Assembly: GCA_964035575.1 (NCBI GenBank)
Contig: OZ037885.1
Location: 248,001 to 312,000, forward strand
DNA length: 64,000 nt
Source: Rhynchopus sp. YZ270_cl-10
Taxonomy: Eukaryota > Euglenozoa > Diplonemea > Diplonemida > Diplonemidae
Direction of reading: 5' to 3'
The notes under the pieces were generated by a model that saw nothing but the letters and a program-made list of their open reading frames with translations, was not told where the DNA came from and did not search any database. Position numbers and translations under genes: made by a program. Shown in pieces: positions 32,183 through 44,041 of this stretch; within the stretch, counting starts at the first letter, position 1; every line of letters starts with the position of its first letter.

Positions 32183-32783
32183 ACCACCCACCCCCCAAGG
32201 CCAACATCGGCCGAAAAATTACCCAGAGGCCTGTTACTCCCCCCCCCTAGGCATACTTGGCCCCCCATATGGGGGGGCCCTAAAATATGGGGGAATATGG
32301 GGAAATATGGGGGGAAATATGGGGGGTTTTACCCCCCATATTTTTATATGGGGGAAATATGCAGGAAATATGCAGGAAATATGGGGGATATCCCCCTATA
32401 CTTATACCTATACGTATACCATTACCCCCCACCCTACCCCCCTCCCTAGTAAACTTGTTTAAGCAGCTCTGCTGCGTCTTGGGGGTCTCTCGATTATATA
32501 TTTTAGGCTTCGCGTCCTGCATGTTTATTGTCCACTTGCATCTGCAAGGTTGGAAGAGGGTAACAGGGGAAACTCATTAAAAATCATTCACTCCCTCATC
32601 AGGATTTTTTGTGTTTCCCCGGTCTCACCCTCCGTACGTTAACTTCGCATAGTGTTTGCCAAAAAATTAAAAGATTGGGGCGGTAGGGTTTTTTATTCGG
32701 ATTTGCGTTTTTTGCTTGTTGCTCTTATATATATCGAGAGACCCCCACCCCCCCCTACCCCCCCACCCCCCCCTACCCCCCTA
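32183..32783. other. C-run and ATATGGGG-rich stretch, no gene
   Basis: Blocks of C (32200-32260, 32745-32780) and repeated AATATGGGGG units with inverse CCCCCATATT between 32262 and 32400. Then unremarkable sequence. No gene seen. Confidence 0.55.
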
Positions 32784-33390
<607 letters not shown>

Positions 33391-33398
33391 CCCCCCTA

Positions 33399-33900
33399 CC
33401 CCCTATAGTATACTATACAGTACACTGTATAGTATACTGTATACTACTGTATACCTATACGTATACCCCCCACCCCCCCGGGGTAGCAGGGGTAACTGTA
33501 ACTTTTTTTTGAATTTTTTTGAATTTTTTTGGTCGAAGCAATTTTGCCTGAAGTGGTCGTAAGGTATCGCAATTGAAAGATACTCTGGGGCCTCCCCCCC
33601 AAAAAACACCCTCCCGTTCACTTTTGAGCCGAACTGTGCTGATGGGAGAAGCTTTTGAATTCAAGAAATTATCCCGGCCCCACGTTACAGCTACCCCTGC
33701 GGGGTAGGGGGGGTGGGGGGGTAGGCTATGCTGCGCGCGCACGCGTGCGCAGCGAATTCTCAGAAAGTGCGCACGGCGCACGCGCTGCGTACGGCCGTGC
33801 GCGTGCAGCATAGTGGTAGGGGGGGGTGGGGGGTATGCGTATAGGTATACAGTAGTATACAGTATACTATACAGTGTACTGTATAGTATACTATAGGGGG
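33399..33900. mobile_element. TA-flanked palindromic element with two inner palindromes, 502 bp
   Basis: Ends CCCCCTATAGTATAC and GTATACTATAGGGGG with TA on both sides; arms of about 65 bp made of GTATAC-rich sequence. Inside, a pair GCAGGGGTAACTGTAAC and GTTACAGCTACCCCTGC (about 33485-33703) and the GC-rich 33724-33816 element are nested. Confidence 0.7.
33724..33816. mobile_element. Small GC-rich palindrome flanked by TA, 93 bp
   Basis: CTATGCTGCGCGCGCACG faces CGTGCGCGTGCAGCATAG, with TA next to each end (33722-33723, 33817-33818). It lies inside the 33399-33900 element. Confidence 0.6.
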
Positions 33901-33932
33901 TAGGGGGGGTGGGGGGGGGGGTGTAGGGGATA

Positions 33933-35106
33933 CGACTCCAGCCATTTTGGCTGGGACCAAACGCACGGAAAATTCATTTGGCATTATCTGGCCATCTCCA
34001 AGGCAACTGCGGGTGAAAAACACCCTCAGAGTGGGTCACAGGGGGCCTGTGGGTCGAAAAACGACCCAGAAGCCACCCCAGAATACAAAAAAATGGAAAA
34101 AAATAGTGAAAAAACGGCTTTTTTCACGTTTTGGCCACTTTGGGCAAAATAGCGATTTTTCGAGAAAAAAATCAAAAACCGGGATATTTTTTGACATCAC
34201 AAAGCCTCCTTTGGCACAAATATACCCCAAAAGTGGCCTGTGAGTCCATTCCAACCTGTTTTGGACATATTTGACACTTTTGGAAGTGTTTTTTTGGTGT
34301 TTTTAGGTCAAAAAAATGCCCAAGACGTCCCCAAGACATCCCCAAGACACTTTGCACACCCCCTGTTACGGTCATATTTTTTTCGTTTTTTTGCCTGAAA
34401 CCCCCAAAATACCCCTCCCGGACCCCACATAGTCCCGAATATCCATCACACACCCACTCAGAGTGAGTAGAAGCACCCCAAAAAAAATAATTTTTAAAGC
34501 CCTAAAATTGTGCTTCAGTTTCGGCAGCATCCATGTTGAAGTTGAAGGGCTTTAAAAATTATTTTTTTTGGGGTGCTTCTACTCACTCTGAGTGGGTGTG
34601 TGATGGATATTCGGGACTATGTGGGGTCCGGGAGGGGTATTTTGGGGGTTTCAGGCAAAAAAACGAAAAAAATATGACCGTAACAGGGGGTGTGCAAAGT
34701 GTCTTGGGGATGTCTTGGGGACGTCTTGGGCATTTTTTTGACCTAAAAACACCAAAAAAACACTTCCAAAAGTGTCAAATATGTCCAAAACAGGTTGGAA
34801 TGGACTCACAGGCCACTTTTGGGGTATATTTGTGCCAAAGGAGGCTTTGTGATGTCAAAAAATATCCCGGTTTTTGATTTTTTTCTCGAAAAATCGCTAT
34901 TTTGCCCAAAGTGGCCAAAACGTGAAAAAAGCCGTTTTTTCACTATTTTTTTCCATTTTTTTGTATTCTGGGGTGGCTTCTGGGTCGTTTTTCGACCCAC
35001 AGGCCCCCTGTGACCCACTCTGAGGGTGTTTTTCACCCGCAGTTGCCTTGGAGATGACCAGATAATGCCAAATGAATTTTCCGTGCGCAAAAAATGGCTG
35101 GAGTCG
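33933..35106. mobile_element. Near-perfect 1.17-kb palindromic element flanked by TA
   Basis: Ends CGACTCCAGCCATTTT and AAAATGGCTGGAGTCG with TA on both sides. Arms of about 560 bp are almost identical, with a short centre near 34510-34545. Each arm therefore gives the same open frames twice (for example 34172-34453 minus and 34533-34877 plus), which are not genes. G-rich sequence borders the left end and C-rich the right. Confidence 0.85.
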
Positions 35107-35501
35107 TACCCCCTACCCCCCCCCCCCCCGAATCTGACAAATACTGAGATAAAGAGCTATTCAGGAATGAACCTGAAAGAAGTGTTCATGAACACATGGG
35201 AGAAGAGAAAACCCCCTATTTTCTTTTTGTTTCGAATGAAGTAAAAAAAAAGGGGTTATTTTTGAAGTTTTCGAAGAAAAAAAAACTAATAAAAAAGATC
35301 GGGTCAGAAAACCAAGTGTGGAAAAAAAATGTGTTAAACTGAAGTATGGTTGTTGTGGTCGATTGAGTACTTAAAGAACAAGCAAGCTGTCTTTTTTTCA
35401 ATCCGTTTTGTTTGCCCCTCAGCGCTGCCTCCAATCCTTTTTTAGAATTGACGTTGTTTTATCAAAAATGAATCTTTTAAAATTCGAGCACACGCACAAC
35501 C

Positions 35502-36437
35502 TCACTTTCCTACAACTCTGTCTTTTACGTTCTGCTTCACAGCCGCCTTGGCCAACCCTTTCGGCCCAAGCTGTTGCACGTTCAACCCAACCACCACCGC
35601 ATCCTGCACGCAGTGTAGACCCTCCCGACTTGCCTCTTGGGCTTGCTCTCCGTACTTATGGCCTACCACCCCACTTGCCGTGTCACAAGACGTATCTAAT
35701 GTGGACTTGAAGGCATCTGTCGCTGCTTCGAGAACGTTTGACGCTGCAACCACGCCGGTAACAGCCACCTTGCGCACCCCGGTATGCTCTTTGTTGCCAC
35801 TCCCCTGTACACGAGATCCCACCTTGCGTGCAGCGCCGACAAACTTATTCGCAACCTTCCCGCTGACCTCGGCACACTGGCTGGTCACACCGCGCACCTT
35901 CCGTACGTTGTCGACGTTCACATTGGCGGGGGTTTCATTCGGCTCGATGCGTTCCTTCGCGTAGACCCCACCCTTCTCGATCTGCCCTGCCACGACCGGT
36001 GTTGCCTTACCTAGCCCAGAGACTGCCAACTCCCCGGCACGCTGCAGGCCGTGGGCAAGCCTGTCGCACCCGGTTTGGTTACTGTGTTCTGGGAGGGAGG
36101 CGGCACGCTGCTGTCTCTGCAGCTCTTGTTGTGTGGGTGCACGCTGCTGACCATTTTGCTGATGCTGCACACCATGCAAAGAACCCTGCTGTGTCGACGG
36201 GGAAAGCGGCGAAGACGACTCCCTCTGTGGCAAAGGCTGTGCGTACGCCTCTGGGTGCTGCGTCTGTTGGTATTGAGGTGAGGATGGCTGATACACCTGA
36301 CGCTGCTGATGAAGAGATGACGTATACAACGGACTCTCCCGTGCCCCACCACTCTCCGGCTCATAAGAAGGAAACTGCTGATACCCCCCCTCAGGCACCT
36401 GAGGCTGCGATGTGTGCGTCTGAGTGTCGACCACCAT
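35502..36437 (-). CDS. Senescence/spartin-domain protein
   Basis: 311 residues. Residues 1-125 are Gln/Pro/Ser-rich and likely disordered. From about 130 to the end it matches the senescence (spartin C-terminal) domain: KATPVVAGQIEKGGVYAKER, EPNETPANVNVDNVRKVRGV, AGVVAASNVLEAAT-type helices (here VTGVVAASNVLEAATDAFK), GHKYGEQAQEASREGLHCV and LNVQQLGPKGLAKAAVKQ. In animals spartin acts at lipid droplets and endosomes, and in plants the domain occurs in dehydration- and senescence-associated proteins. The N-terminal MIT domain of animal spartin is not visible. A lipid-droplet or membrane-surface role is inferred from the family only. The start ATG at 36437 follows an A-rich 5' flank. Confidence 0.85.
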   Translation of the reverse strand: MVVDTQTHTSQPQVPEGGYQQFPSYEPESGGARESPLYTSSLHQQRQVYQPSSPQYQQTQHPEAYAQPLPQRESSSPLSPSTQQGSLHGVQHQQNGQQRAPTQQELQRQQRAASLPEHSNQTGCDRLAHGLQRAGELAVSGLGKATPVVAGQIEKGGVYAKERIEPNETPANVNVDNVRKVRGVTSQCAEVSGKVANKFVGAARKVGSRVQGSGNKEHTGVRKVAVTGVVAASNVLEAATDAFKSTLDTSCDTASGVVGHKYGEQAQEASREGLHCVQDAVVVGLNVQQLGPKGLAKAAVKQNVKDRVVGK

Positions 36438-38148
36438 TTTGTGTCTTTTGTGTATTTTTTTATCTCTGCATGATTTTGAAGAGAGGGGAAAAAATGTGAA
36501 AAAAAGTCAGTACTGCAAAACCCGCCCTTCTTTGATGTTCTTTGGGATTGAATAAAGAAAAGGTTCTAGTAGACGCAGAAGAACCGAAAAATGCAGTGCT
36601 CATGAGAGGAATCACTTCTTTGATGAGAGAAGAAAATGAGAGTTTTGAAGGACGAAGAGTCGGAAATGGGGACGATTAAAAACACCACTTTTTAACAGGC
36701 CGCTTTTGGCCTGAAAAGCCAGTTCCTACAGGCACCCGCCAGCCAGTTTATACATGAACAGAAATCTTGGTAGTGAAACTGCCCAGATGCTGTACGCGCA
36801 CTCCAGTTCAGAATTATAGATGAAAGAAGAAAATGAGGGTTTGAAGGATGAAGAGTCGGAATGGGGAGGATTAATCAAAAACATAGGGGAAAGGGGGGGA
36901 ACATCGATCTTTTTTTTTTGTCTTAATGGTGTACTTACTGAGGGGGGAGGGGAAGGGGGGGGGTAAAATACAAGACCCCCCCTTCCGTGTTGCACCTAGG
37001 GAAGTATATATCTAAAACAACCCCCCTCAGAAAGCAATAATATACTTTTATTTTAGAAAAGGATGTGCGAACACACCTCCCTTTTTTCTCTGTCATTCTA
37101 TATGCTTAGTATCATCCTCCACCATTTTTTTTCGTTATTCCTTTAATCTCCTACACCTTTGCTGGAGCAACTCAAACTTTGGTATTGGAAGAAAAAAAAA
37201 GCAAGCATTGCACACCACAGTAGCCATTTTTTTTTGTTGTATCGACAATCACCTACCGAGGTAGGATCTGTACACAATGTCGTCCGAAGAATTTTTTTTT
37301 GTATTAACTTCGTCACTTCATGCAACAAAAAACTCCCATGACTACTTTTGTGTCAGTGCAATAAAGAACCTATCTTTTGAAAAACGTGGTTGTACTAGAG
37401 TTAATTTTACCCAAAGGGTGCATCTTCAAAAAAAAAAAACTGTCTTCGTTTCTCATATTTTTGTTTTTATTTTTTTTATTTTGAGCGAGCAGGGGGTTTT
37501 GGGGGGGAGAAGGGAAGGCGGAGGGGGGTGGGGTGGTGATGATGCATGGAGTTGATGGACACAGCCGTGACGACTAGCTCGCTCTGCAGTTCTCTCCTTC
37601 AGAGAAGGGCAGGACACTCTTAAAGATAACAACCAGACACACACTGCAGGATAGTATTTAAGATCAACCAGACACACCCTGCAATTGAGTGGGTGATTGG
37701 GGAGGGGTTATTTAAAAAAAAAAAGAAAAACCTTGCGCGGGAATCTGGTATTCCTGATTTTACACCAAAAAGCTTTGAAGCTTTTCATAGCGAGGGGGGG
37801 GTCAGGAACACCAGGATTCCCTCGACGATTTTTTTTTCTTCTTTTGTCAAAACTTCCAGCATATTTCTGCAAAAAAGCTCCATCACAAACCTACTCCCAC
37901 GCTGAATCCAACACCAAAGAACCACCGGGGGGGTATGTAAAAGACACTCTGGAAACCTAAGCTAAATTTTTATAAAGGGGAAAAAGGGAGTAAAAAGGGA
38001 GGGGGTTAACGTTAGTGATAGTGGATATGGGTGTACGAGTGGGGAGAGAGAGAAAGAGAAAGAGAGAGAAAGAGAGTGGGTTTTACTACTGTGTTGACGG
38101 GGGGACTTATTGTTGTTCGACAATCACTTTATACTAAAAAAAGATAGA
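36438..38148. other. Intergenic region, no gene seen
   Basis: Holds the 5' flank of the senescence-domain gene. GAAAATGAGAGTTTTGAAGG and a close copy occur near 36625 and 36828, both followed by GATGAAGAGTCGGAA-like sequence. An R5 copy lies at 37237-37300, and a GAGAAAGA run near 38045-38075. No coding feature recognised. Confidence 0.5.
37237..37300 (+). repeat. R5 repeat, short copy
   Basis: TTGTATCGACAATCACCTAC, CGAGGTAGGATCTGTACAC, AATGTCGTCCGAAG, after a T run. Confidence 0.7.
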
Positions 38149-38388
38149 TGGTGTTCCCGAAAGGGCCCATATTGACAGGTCCTTGACATGTCCTTGACAC
38201 AAGGTTTACAGGGGAAAATGACACACCCCCCCTATATTGACATGTCCTTGACATGTCGTTGACATGTCCCCGACAGCAGATCGGTAACACCAATAGAAGA
38301 AAAGAAAGTATTTTCATCATATGCAATCAATACATTGAGAGTATATGGTGAGGGATCAACAAAAATGTTCCCATCTTTCTAACAGAAA
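38149..38388 (+). repeat. R8 element followed by R7 repeat
   Basis: R8 (38149-38288) opens GGTGTTCCCGAAAGGG, has about five TTGACATGTCC-like units and closes with GGTAACACC. R7 (38312-38388) reads ATGCAATCAATACATTGAG, TATATGGTGAGGGATCAAC, TGTTCCCATCTTTC. This R7 copy shows the uninterrupted site that is split at 61131/62421. Confidence 0.7.
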
Positions 38389-39126
38389 GAAATAAAAGTT
38401 TTGTAAGATAAAGGCATTTTTGGTCTTTTGGGATATTTGCGTTGTTGTTTCAGACAACACTAATTTCCCCTTTTTTCGCCATCGAAAAACTTACATTTTT
38501 TTCTTTTTTTTTGGTGTTGTTTGTATTGACAAATCAAACAAAGGCTGGATTCTCCAATATTTTTCTTTGAGATAAAAAAATTGTCGGGGTTGCTTTTTTT
38601 GTGCAACGGGTAAAAAATCGGGCGGGTAAGGGGACAAACCATAATAAAAAAAAGCAGATCACACACTAATCAACTTAGGTTGGGTTTTACAGTGTGTGTG
38701 TATACGTGTGACAACAGAATACAGCTCTTTTTTAAAGGGGGGGATGAATACATCAAAAGGCGCTGAAGGGGGTTTTTTTTGTCTTTTTGCGCGTTTGTGG
38801 GCGGGAAAACCCGTCTACGTGCAAAAACAAGGGAGGGGGGGAAAAAAAACGAGCAAAGAAAATAAGCGGGGGGGAAAGGGGGAAGGGCAAATGCAATGTC
38901 TTTCCATTCAAAGAGAACAGAAATCATATGAGATGCACCCTTTAAAAAAAAAAATCGAGTGCTCCTTATTGCGTACTTAGTGCGTAGTTGTCACGTACTT
39001 CGTTTCTTGGATTTCTGGGGTCCCAAAAACATCATCTGTGAGGAGCATCACTGAGCTTCACACCTTTTTTTTTTTTTTTTGAACAAATCATAAGATAGAA
39101 ACTTAACACCTCATCACACCATAAAA
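38389..39126. other. No gene or recognised repeat
   Basis: A/T- and G-run-rich sequence. Nothing identifiable apart from homopolymers such as the T run near 39066. Confidence 0.45.
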
Positions 39127-39262
39127 CCCATGGGAGAGGTTGTGGCGAAACGCACACCTCGACCTGTTTGGCGAGGCGTGGCTCTGCAGCGCGGTTCGTC
39201 ACCCAGAAACCGTAAAGTGTGTTCAAAAATGCTTTTGTTTCTATTTCCTCCTTCATGAGGAA
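39127..39262 (+). repeat. R6 repeat
   Basis: CCCATGGGAGAGGTTGTGGC, GAAACGCACACCTCGACC, GGCGAGGCGTGGCTCTGC, GCGCGGTTCGTCAC. Nearly identical to 58912-59046. Confidence 0.8.
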
Positions 39263-39411
39263 AAACTGACCTCTGTCAGGAAGAATAGAATGAAAAAGGA
39301 TGAAAAAGATGAAGTGAGCATCCTGTGCAAACACCATCTCTAACCCCTTGAAGGAAGATCTAGGAGAATGTACGAGATCATAATAAAACAAGGAAAAAAA
39401 AAATGAAACAT

Positions 39412-39450
39412 TTATAAGATGACCCTAAGCCTCTCCTGCTTAATCACCTT
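39412..39450 (+). repeat. R1 hairpin repeat
   Basis: TATAAGATGACCCTAAGC, loop CTCTCCT, GCTTAATCACCTTA. The outer stem TAAG-TGA/TCA-CTTA is clear. Confidence 0.75.
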
Positions 39451-39696
39451 AAAAAAACTCAATAGCGCCCACTCCTTTGCTCGACACTAATAAAATGCGT
39501 TGTTTTTTTGAATGTACAGCAAGTATTGAGCCATGTAAATCTAATGAACCTAACTATTTAGCGTAAAATAAGGTTCCCCATTTATTCCACTGCCCCCAAT
39601 AAAAAGGAATAAAAATACATGATACCACACACAAACGCAACAAAAAATGGGGGCCATATTCTGCGCAAGAATTGCCCCTTTATTCCACCTGATTTT

Positions 39697-39815
39697 TTTG
39701 TTGTATCGACAATCACCTACCGAGGTAGGATCTGTACACAATGTCGCCCTAAGGCTTTGTACTTAATCGGTATGGACGGAGGTCATCCTCAACCCTAGAA
39801 AGTAGCTTTTTTTCC
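39697..39815 (+). repeat. R5 repeat, long copy
   Basis: Same as 62848-62950 with few differences: CGACAATCACCTACCGAGG, GATCTGTACACAATGTCGCC, CTTTGTACTTAATCGGTAT, CCTCAACCCTAGAAAGTAGC. CCTACCGAGGTAGG is a perfect hairpin. Confidence 0.8.
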
Positions 39816-41015
39816 TGAAGAGGAAAGCAAATAAAACAAAAACAAAAGGCGGTGAAAGCAAACGTTGTTGCTGCTTCAGACACCGGGTATGCGCGTTATC
39901 AGAGATGCGAGAGAGCGAGAGAGAGAGAGTTCGGGGCAGGGGACTGGAGAGAGAGTTTTTGGTACATTTTTCTGATGTAGTGTGGGGGCCTGTGTTGGCA
40001 AATACGTGACTACCCCCCCGCGTATCGCGCATGATACGTATAAAATTCAAAATACGTATACGTGCGATATGTTTTGTTTCATATACATTCCTTTCTGACG
40101 AAACGAAGGTATAGAGCGTGCTCAAAATGTACCCTTGCTTTTTACGCATACGTGCGATATGTATCAAAAAAACCGCTGCGCATCACGTATTATACGTATT
40201 TGCCACCCCAGGTGTGGCTACCCCCCCGCCCTACATTGTTTTCAGAAAGATGTGAAGTGAGAATCCTTTCAATGAAGTGGAAGTGCGAAACATCTGAGGA
40301 CGTAGGCACTCAGGAAAAGAGAGAGAGAGAAAGAAATAGAGTAACCTAAAACACGCTTTTTTTTTGAGAGAAACAACTTACCAACACAAGCTGAGAGATG
40401 TACTGAGCAGAGAAAAAAAAACAACAACAACAACAACAACAACAAACACACCGGGATTGGGATTGGGAAAGGGGGTGGGGGGTTTTACTCCCTGACTGTC
40501 CCAAAAGAATCGCATAAGATGGTGTGAGCAATCTCGCAGGTATTGTGTAATTGTGGGAAACGAGGGGAAGAAAGAAGATAACATAAGGCGAGCTTCAGCC
40601 TCACTGTGCGTACTCACCTTAAAAGGAGGGAGGTGGGGTAAATAAACAAAACAAGAGAAAATATTTAAAGCGACGAGGTGAATGGGCTGTTCCATCCACG
40701 CCATCTGGAAACACAGAAGAATTAGGTAAATAATAATCTGAGTCTCTCGTTATTTAGTTACCGAAAAATAAAGCAAAAAGCGGGTGGTTTAGGTGCAACA
40801 AATTGTTTTTTGTCTCACGCAAGTGAACTCCTAACGAAAAACGTTGAACGAGGAGATGTCAATAAAGACGAACGTGTGTATCAGGGATGTTTTGGGGAAA
40901 AGGAGAAGGGATACAAAAAAAATAAAAAAACAAAAAAAAATTATTGAAAAGATGACTCAGACCTCACGGCGCACGACATCTTTTTTTTCTTTTCTTTTCT
41001 TTTTTTTTTGTTGAG
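39816..41015. other. Intergenic region, no gene seen
   Basis: ATACGTATA- and TGCGATATGT-rich stretch near 40020-40200, in which CGCATAC/GTATGCG-like units occur inverted, a GAGA run near 39910 and a (CAA)n run near 40420-40445. A diverged R1 lies at 40724-40762. No coding sequence recognised. Confidence 0.45.
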
Positions 41016-41430
41016 TCGACAATCACCTAAGCATACATGTTGGTACGTACGTAAAACGCGTAAAAAACGCGCAAAAAACGTACAAAAAACACAAAAACGT
41101 ACTACGTTTTTCAAAAATAATCAAAATAATCACTTTTTAATACAACATTACAGCAAAAATAATATTTTTGCTCTGTGTTTTTGGTACGTTTTAGTACGTT
41201 TTTTTGCGCGTTTTTGTTACGTTTTTGTGACGTTTTTTATTAAAAACATTTTTTGATTATTTTGCGCGTTTTTTTATTATTTTTGCGCGTTTTACGTACG
41301 TACCAACATGTATGCCTAAGGACCCACTTGGAGAACCTAGGGTCTGTACTCAACGTTGGCCGAAGCCTTTTTGTACTACGCAAGGTATAGACGTCAGTCG
41401 TCCTGAACCCTTTGAGAGCAGCTTTTATGA
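41016..41430 (+). repeat. R5 repeat split by a MITE
   Basis: The R5 sequence runs from GTCGACAATCACCTAA (41016-41030) and resumes with CTAAGGACCCACTTGGAG (41316 onward). The intact order is visible at 21021-21145. Confidence 0.85.
41031..41315. mobile_element. 285-bp MITE with CTAA duplication, nested in R5
   Basis: GCATACATGTTGGTACGTAC and its exact inverse are the ends; CTAA lies on both sides (41027-41030, 41316-41319). The interior is made of CGTTTTTT and GCGCGTTTT units in inverted order. The empty site at 21031 confirms precise insertion. Superfamily unassigned (4-bp duplication). Confidence 0.9.
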
Positions 41431-42009
41431 AAAACCCCTTGTAGGCTAAGTTTCTCGCGAGATGTGGAACACCTCTGGTACTGCTTTCCTGCCAGGGGGT
41501 TGTTTTGTAGGTTACGGTGTTGAGGCCGCCCTTGTGGTAAAAACTGAAGTGTGTTGGAGGGGAAAACACGTGGGGAAACACAGCCCGCACACCTCCCCCC
41601 CAAGGTGCAGAGTCCATCTACTCTGGGATGACAGCCTGTACGAACAAAACCAGACGGGTCAAAGTGAATTTGAACGTGCCGTCTCTTTGGACGAAGGCAC
41701 AATAGTCAAAAAATTGGGAATCACGGGGGGGTATATTTAGTTGAAACATAATCCCTTTTTTTACTTAATTTCCTACTAGCCTTGGCACGTTGTTGTTCTG
41801 TGTGGGCTAGCCGGGTCTTGCGATCCAACTGGTGCCTCTTTTTACTCGGTGAGCGGGTTGTCACATTATGTGAGCTCCCCTATCCCTGGCCGCTGTGGGG
41901 GCACATCTTAAAAAAGGAAAAGAAAAAAGAGGGTAGGACAAGAGCATCAAGATTGCTATGAAAATAAAATACATTAGTTGCACCTACTTTCAAATCAAAG
42001 AAGAGAAAG

Positions 42010-42109
42010 GAGTTGACAGTGCAAACGCCTCACCCTTCATCGGCGCCCTAACAATAAAGAACAGATATTTTAAAGATGAACCTAAGCCTCGGCCTCTGCC
42101 TAGTCACCT
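42010..42109 (+). repeat. Partial R2 followed by R1
   Basis: GGAGTTGACAGTGCAAACGC with CTCACCCTTCATCGGC (42010-42049), then TAAAGATGAACCTAAGCCTC with TGCCTAGTCACC (42070-42109). Confidence 0.65.
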
Positions 42110-42288
42110 GTAAAAACAAAAAAAGAAAAATAAAGAAAAGTCAACATAGAATAGTTGTCAACTATTCTCAAAGTGTGTAACGTTCGCCCCCCTTTACCCC
42201 ATTTGTTGCGGTGGAACACTGGCGCGGTTGCCGGAAAACAGAAGACAGTCAGACCTGAGCTGGCGAAAACCCTGATCTGGGGGGGGGG

Positions 42289-43278
42289 CAGTGTTGGCAG
42301 AGTACGTGTACGTTGTACTTTTTGTACTTTGTACTTTTGTACTTTTTGACGTACTTTTTGGCGCCCAAATCCGTACTTTATGACCCTATATTTTACCCTG
42401 GGAATTCGAAGCAAAATCCGTATTTCCCCTCTCTTCACCCCAATCACACTCAAAAAAGGTTTTTTGTTATTCAATGGTGTTCCGGAGAGGGCCCATATTG
42501 ACATGTCCTTGACATGTCCCCGACAGTGGGGGGTGTCATTTTGTAATTTGCTTAAGAGTGGGTTTTGTTTTTGCCCGGGAAAATCACCCACTAAGGAAGG
42601 GGTAGTGCTCAAAACCGCCCGAAGTCTGGAAGTGGCCGTCTTCTGGGCTATGTAGGCATCATAGGTGGTGCCTACTAGTGGTCTGAGCACACGGAGTTGC
42701 GACAACTCGGCCATAGTACCATAGTACCATAGTACCATAGTACCATAGTACCATAGTACCATAGTACCATAGTACCATAGTACCATAGTACCATAGTACC
42801 ATAGTACCATAGTACCATAGTACCATAGTACCATAGTACCATAGTACCATAGTACCATAGTACCATAGTACCATAGTACCATAGTACCATAGTACCATAG
42901 TACCATAGTACCATAGTACCATAGTACCATAGTACCATAGTACCATAGTACCATAGTACCATAGTACCATAGTACCATAGTACCATAGTACCATAGTACC
43001 ATAGTACCATAGTACCATAAGGTCGCCCAGAGCCCACCACGCGCACATTCTTGAGAAGCCGTTTATAGCTCTGTGCACTGAGCATTTTCCGTACTGCCAA
43101 CACTGCCCCCAAACCTTTTTTTTTGCCCCCACACTGGTACACCAGCTGCACAAACCCGGCCACAAACCCAGATGTACTTTTTGTGTATTTTTTGTACTTT
43201 TTACGTACTTTTTGTACTATTGTACTATTGTACTTTTTACGTACTTTTTGAAATTGGACACGTACTCTGCCAACACTG
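42289..43278. mobile_element. Non-autonomous hAT-like element, 990 bp, in a poly-G tract
   Basis: Same ends as 26968-27808 (CAGTGTTGGCAGAGTACGTG and inverse), eight G on each side (42281-42288, 43279-43286). The outer 120-250 bp match the other copy in opposite orientation, including TTCTTGAGAAGCCGTTTA-type sequence (inverse of TAAACGGCTTCTCAAGAA). The middle differs: an R8-like segment (42474-42535) and an 8-bp satellite replace the interior of the 27-kb copy. Confidence 0.85.
42711..43019 (+). repeat. (CCATAGTA)n array, about 38 units
   Basis: Perfect 8-bp units inside the hAT-like element. The open frames across it are repeat translations and not genes. Confidence 0.95.
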
Positions 43279-43547
43279 GGGGGGGGGGGGGGGGGGGAAA
43301 CAAACAAAAAAAAAACGCACAGCGAACGATTTTTTTCAGTAGTGTGTGCAACACTGTTTTTAGGGGAACTTCAGTTCTGCCCTGTATTTTTGATAAATTC
43401 TGAAACGGCGAATGGGTTTTCGAGGTTGGGGCTGCATTCAGAGGGAAACGAAATATACCCCCCTTTTTTTTTTTGAGCTCTGTATCAGAGCATCGTGCTT
43501 TTCTCATAGCTTTGCTATGCTTTGTTTTTAGTAAAAACAAAGCACTT

Positions 43548-43586
43548 GTAAGATGAATGTGCCATCTCATGCACACACGGACACCT
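43548..43586 (+). repeat. R1 hairpin variant
   Basis: TGTAAGATGAATGTGCC, CATCTCAT, GCACACACGGACACC. Confidence 0.6.
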
Positions 43587-43800
43587 TGAAAGACAATTTT
43601 TAGCACTATCGTGCCAAGAAATTGGGGAGAGAAAAAGAGAAAAGATACATTGGTGTGGCTGAAGGGGTCTGATTCGCACTTTTCCGCACTTTCTCGCACT
43701 TTTTCCGCACCTATTCGCACTTTTTCCGCACTTTTTCAGCACTTTTTCCGCACTTGTTCGCACTTTTAGCATGTAGACTTGCTGACTGTCTTTGCCAAAT

Positions 43801-43907
43801 ACACAGGCACACAGGCACACAGGTACACAGGTACACAGGTACACAGGTACACAGGTACACAGGTACACAGGTACACAGGTACACAGGTACACAGGTACAC
43901 AGGTACA
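43801..43907 (+). repeat. (ACACAGGT)n array, about 13 units
   Basis: Eight-bp units, the first two with C for T, followed by GGTACGGTAGGTACC-type transition sequence. Confidence 0.9.
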
Positions 43908-44041
43908 GGTACGGTAGGTACCCACAGAATACTGTGTACTGTAGGTACTGTGTACCTACACAGGTACACAGACACAGTCAGCAAGCCAACATGGTAAAAG
44001 TGCGAATAAGTGCGGAAAAAGTGCGGAAAAAGTGCGAAAAC

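Noticed and set aside
34172-35090. Paired open frames in the 34-35 kb palindrome as genes
   Set aside because: Identical frames appear on both arms, contain only low-complexity hydrophobic and basic stretches, and show no domain.
39140-39343. Short frame repeated near 58956 as a conserved small protein
   Set aside because: It lies in R6, which is a non-coding dispersed repeat with frame-breaking differences between copies.
42100-43307. Open frames of 168 to 300 codons with repeating YGTMVLWY-type peptides
   Set aside because: Produced by the 8-bp CCATAGTA array, whose unit length keeps frames open.
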